A DNA stretch of 64,000 nucleotides, taken from the NCBI GenBank assembly GCA_964596985.1, contig CAZQWG010000002.1:62001-126000 (forward strand). The letters run 5' to 3'. Positions 61,728-64,000 of this stretch are shown piece after piece. Origin of the DNA: GCA-020345945 sp964596985 (GTDB lineage: Archaea; Thermoproteota; Bathyarchaeia; RBG-16-48-13; GCA-020345945). The notes under the pieces were generated by a model. It did no database searches. It worked only from the letters and a program-made list of their open reading frames with translations, and was not told the origin of the DNA. The position numbers were made by a program, and so were the translations under genes. Numbering within the stretch: the stretch's first letter is position 1; every line of letters begins with the position of its first letter.

Positions 61728-62147
61728 TCACACGGCTTTGATCGAGCTCCTAGCACCGCATACCTCGCACAATAGAAAGTAGTATCTTCCCTCTTTTGAT
61801 ATCTTTGTATCGATTCCTTTGCAGACGGGGCAGGTCACGTAATCTTGTATGTATCTGCTCAGTAGATTCTCAAAAGCCGAACGTTCGAATCTCCCTTGGA
61901 ACACTGCATAGGTCCCCTCGATATTTCCTGCTGTAGCCATCTCTTTAGAGAGAAACTTCAGGAAATGATGTGATTCTCGGTTTAATTGATCGGAGATCTC
62001 TTTGAAGTTCGATAGCACTGTTCTGCTTCCTTGAATCCTACTGTCTGGTTTCGAGACGTTTAGCCGTCTGTGCTTCTTCTCGAATACTTCTGGGGGAATC
62101 TGGGAACGTGCCCGTTCCAGAAGCTCGCTATACTCGTATTCTGTCAT
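61728..62147 (-). CDS. eif2b: Translation initiation factor aIF2 beta subunit
   Basis: Part of the heterotrimer that brings initiator tRNA. 139 residues: an N-terminal helix (YEYSELLERARSQIPPEVF), a central domain (TVLSNFKEISDQLNRESHHF) and a C-terminal zinc ribbon (CPVCKG...CEVCGA). Confidence 0.95.
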   Translation of the reverse strand: MTEYEYSELLERARSQIPPEVFEKKHRRLNVSKPDSRIQGSRTVLSNFKEISDQLNRESHHFLKFLSKEMATAGNIEGTYAVFQGRFERSAFENLLSRYIQDYVTCPVCKGIDTKISKEGRYYFLLCEVCGARSSIKAV

Positions 62148-62282
62148 TACTGGATCTCCTGAATTTATTCGAGGATCATCCAGTAAGTAAGGCTTATGGT
62201 TCTGGGGTTGCCGAGTTCTCCGGAAATAAAGTAAATTTTGAATTCTTTCTAGTTGCGGTTGCTAAGCAATAGAGTGGTCAAG

Positions 62283-63572
62283 TCAATACTGTCGGAGACG
62301 CCTCATTTTTCTTCGCAAGTTTAAAGGAACATGATGGATGACCGTGTCTGCCACAAACATCAACACACCAAGTTGAATGCCTAAAATGATGCCTGGCAGA
62401 AAGCTCCATAGTGCAACTTCAAGACGCATGTCACCGGCCCTCATTATCCCCCAGGCACTCGTTATTATGCTGAAAGGGATTACTAAAGATTGAAGTTCAC
62501 TCTTCAGGTTAGGAACCATTCCTAGAAACATGAGTCCTACGAACATTATCATGACTCCCCGCGAAAATGCCTGATTATGTATTCCAAGTGAATTGTAGAT
62601 CGTATATCCATAGTAGAGAAGGCGAGATCCAAGGAATGACCCGCTTACTATTCTGCCCCCTCCTCCTAACAGAAAGGCTAATCCTAGTCCCACTGTCGAG
62701 ATTGTTCTGAGTGAAATCTTTACATTGGCTCTTTTTGAGGTTAATAATATTCCAATAGTAAGTCCTGTTGCTGCGAAAAGAATCCTTGGTACAGTACCTC
62801 CGCCAAACGGTCCGATGGAAGATATTGCTGATAGATTAGAGGTAGTCGTATGGAGGGCTATGGGTGTCTCTAGAATTATGCTACTTTTCAAGTAGATCCA
62901 TTGAATGAATACGAATACTGAGCTGCTGGTGATTGCCCCCTCAGTAACCCCTCTCAGTAGACTCTTTGATCCCGACTCCAAGACTCTTGACCCGCAGAAG
63001 GCCCCTCCAACTCCAGCAAGAACAAGGGAAGAGATCGCTACGGTTTTTACAAAAAACGTGTACGCATACGTGTTTCCTCCGGCGTTACTTGCCATACCTG
63101 CAATTAAATTGCAGATTTCTAGCTCAGACATAACCCTTGCTTTCTGAGGAAAGTAAGCCATGACCTCGGATGCAAACTCGTATCTCTCGAAGGACTCAAC
63201 GATGATTACCCGCTCAACTGGAACTATCACGGTTTCGAAGAATCTATGGAGTGCGCCTTCATGCGGAAAAACATCTGGAAAATCGGCGACCAAAATGGTT
63301 CTTATATTCCCTGATTGGACTAGGACATCGAGATCGTTGAATTCGTCTTTCGGGGTGTAAAATTCGATTTCACAGGAAATCTCTGACTCTATTGATGTAG
63401 ACAGCGATCTTGCCGTAGACTCTGTAGCAAGAAGGTAGACTCTGATTCGAGGGTTTCGTCCAGCTACAAGGCTGAGTCCAAGCATCAGTAAGGAAACAAT
63501 GATGAGAAGAACAAGAATCCTATTGGAATCTATTCTTGGTAGCTGTCTCAATCTATTGCTATGGCTTGCCAC
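62283..63572 (-). CDS. Multi-pass membrane protein, unknown
   Basis: 429 residues. An N-terminal helix (ILVLLIIVSLLMLGLSLVAG) precedes a roughly 120-residue soluble domain (YLLATESTARSLSTSIESEI, then ILVADFPDVFPHEG). About eight membrane helices rich in Gly and Ser follow. No known family is recognised. The start is GTG. It is coupled with the small membrane gene six bases upstream. Confidence 0.7.
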   Translation of the reverse strand: MASHSNRLRQLPRIDSNRILVLLIIVSLLMLGLSLVAGRNPRIRVYLLATESTARSLSTSIESEISCEIEFYTPKDEFNDLDVLVQSGNIRTILVADFPDVFPHEGALHRFFETVIVPVERVIIVESFERYEFASEVMAYFPQKARVMSELEICNLIAGMASNAGGNTYAYTFFVKTVAISSLVLAGVGGAFCGSRVLESGSKSLLRGVTEGAITSSSVFVFIQWIYLKSSIILETPIALHTTTSNLSAISSIGPFGGGTVPRILFAATGLTIGILLTSKRANVKISLRTISTVGLGLAFLLGGGGRIVSGSFLGSRLLYYGYTIYNSLGIHNQAFSRGVMIMFVGLMFLGMVPNLKSELQSLVIPFSIITSAWGIMRAGDMRLEVALWSFLPGIILGIQLGVLMFVADTVIHHVPLNLRRKMRRLRQY

Positions 63573-63578
63573 CTTTCA

Positions 63579-63749
63579 TCACTGCTTGTCAGTGCACCTG
63601 TTGACGAACCAATCGAAAACATGATCCAGTTTCAATCTGGGTTGCGGATATGAGAAGTAGCCAGCGAGATTCAGGTACACGATGAAGAGAACAGCCCATA
63701 ACAGCTTCTGGAGCCCGATATTCCGTATCGACCATCGGAACAGATTCAT
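63579..63749 (-). CDS. Small single-TM protein, 56 residues
   Basis: ATG with GGGGAG seven to twelve bases upstream. It reads MNLFRWSIRNIGLQKL, then the hydrophobic LWAVLFIVYLNLAGYF and a polar tail with DHVFDWFVNRC. Probably a membrane partner of the 62283 protein, being the first gene of that operon. The upstream region holds 22-base direct repeats. Confidence 0.65.
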   Translation of the reverse strand: MNLFRWSIRNIGLQKLLWAVLFIVYLNLAGYFSYPQPRLKLDHVFDWFVNRCTDKQ

Positions 63750-63788
63750 GGCTTACTCCCCTTCCATATACATGTTCTACGTAAATAC

Positions 63789-63836
63789 ATTACTGTAGTG
63801 GTGAGGTAATAATTATTACTGTATTAGTGCGGTACT
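63789..63836. promoter_or_regulatory. Pair of 22-base direct repeats upstream of membrane operon
   Basis: ATTACTGTAGTGGTGAGGTA and ATTACTGTATTAGTGCGGTA match at 16 of 20 bases. They start at 63789 and 63815, 26 bases apart. They lie 40-87 bases upstream of the ATG at 63749 and next to a TATA-like TTTAATAA (minus strand), as expected for a regulator-binding site. Confidence 0.55.
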
Positions 63837-64000
63837 TATTAAACGTCTTTTTGGTACAAAATTCCCCGACTCAAAACGAGAAGAGAAAGAATCGGTAGGC
63901 ATCAATGATCCTGCGATATTCCTCTTCTACTGTCACGTTGCTGTAAAGGAGTCACGTGCAGCCATCGTATGGAAAAAGATTTCTTGATGACCGATACTTC

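Overview
The window is a gene-dense stretch of an archaeal chromosome from a TACK-type lineage. Indicators are PolD large subunit, Elf1, Alba, TFE, NAC, Lhr helicase, DnaG, pelota, Sec61-beta, aIF2-beta and a mevalonate-pathway HMG-CoA reductase. PolD argues against classical Thermoprotei. An FtsZ-like gene, DUF1512 and tRNAs with introns at unusual positions point towards the Nitrososphaeria/Caldarchaeia/Bathyarchaeia side. That placement is inference; the 16S gene is not here. Many starts are TTG or GTG.

Layout. 0.1-5 kb: Elf1, lipid synthase GGGPS, PolD DP2, MazG-like. 5-14 kb: Sec61-beta, beta-CASP nuclease, Alba, adenosine-specific kinase, four-OB RPA, Lhr, SWIM protein, metallophosphoesterase, tRNA-Pro. 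14-24 kb: GT-C transferase, HMG-CoA reductase, an HTH/ATP-cone/NrdD-like protein that looks non-catalytic, divergent pyrB/pyrI, dCMP deaminase, FtsZ-like protein. 24-32 kb: information-processing genes (NAC, PUA, MBF1, HflX, Trm56, TFE, HD, DUF2110, ProRS, thioredoxin reductase). 32-46 kb: an accessory region of membrane glycosyltransferases, degenerate tRNA-Val-like repeats, tRNA-Val, tRNA-Ser, SRP RNA, fragments of a histidine kinase, a PPOX protein, a GH130 enzyme and an IS110 transposase, and a palindrome-controlled small gene. 46-58 kb: pelota, dnaG, toprim protein, TyrRS, PheRS, TrpRS, methionine aminopeptidase, DUF1512. 58-64 kb: 5S rRNA, M20-like and JAMM proteins, VOC protein, DUF424, aIF2-beta and a membrane operon.

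The most striking theme is interrupted RNA and mRNA. All three tRNA genes carry short insertions at non-canonical or multiple sites: tRNA-Pro in the T arm, tRNA-Val at the D-arm/anticodon-arm boundary, and tRNA-Ser at two or three sites. The 5S rRNA gene carries a 33-nt insertion in loop C. The dnaG reading frame is broken near its 5' end by a 35-nt insertion. Removing it at positions predicted by a bulge-helix-bulge fold restores the conserved protein exactly, so dnaG probably carries an archaeal mRNA intron removed by the tRNA-splicing endonuclease.

Secondary points are several small single-TM genes, operator-like repeats upstream of two small genes, and a possible roughly 106-nt structured element between tyrS and pheT. 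Everything here was read by eye; no searches or folding programs were run.
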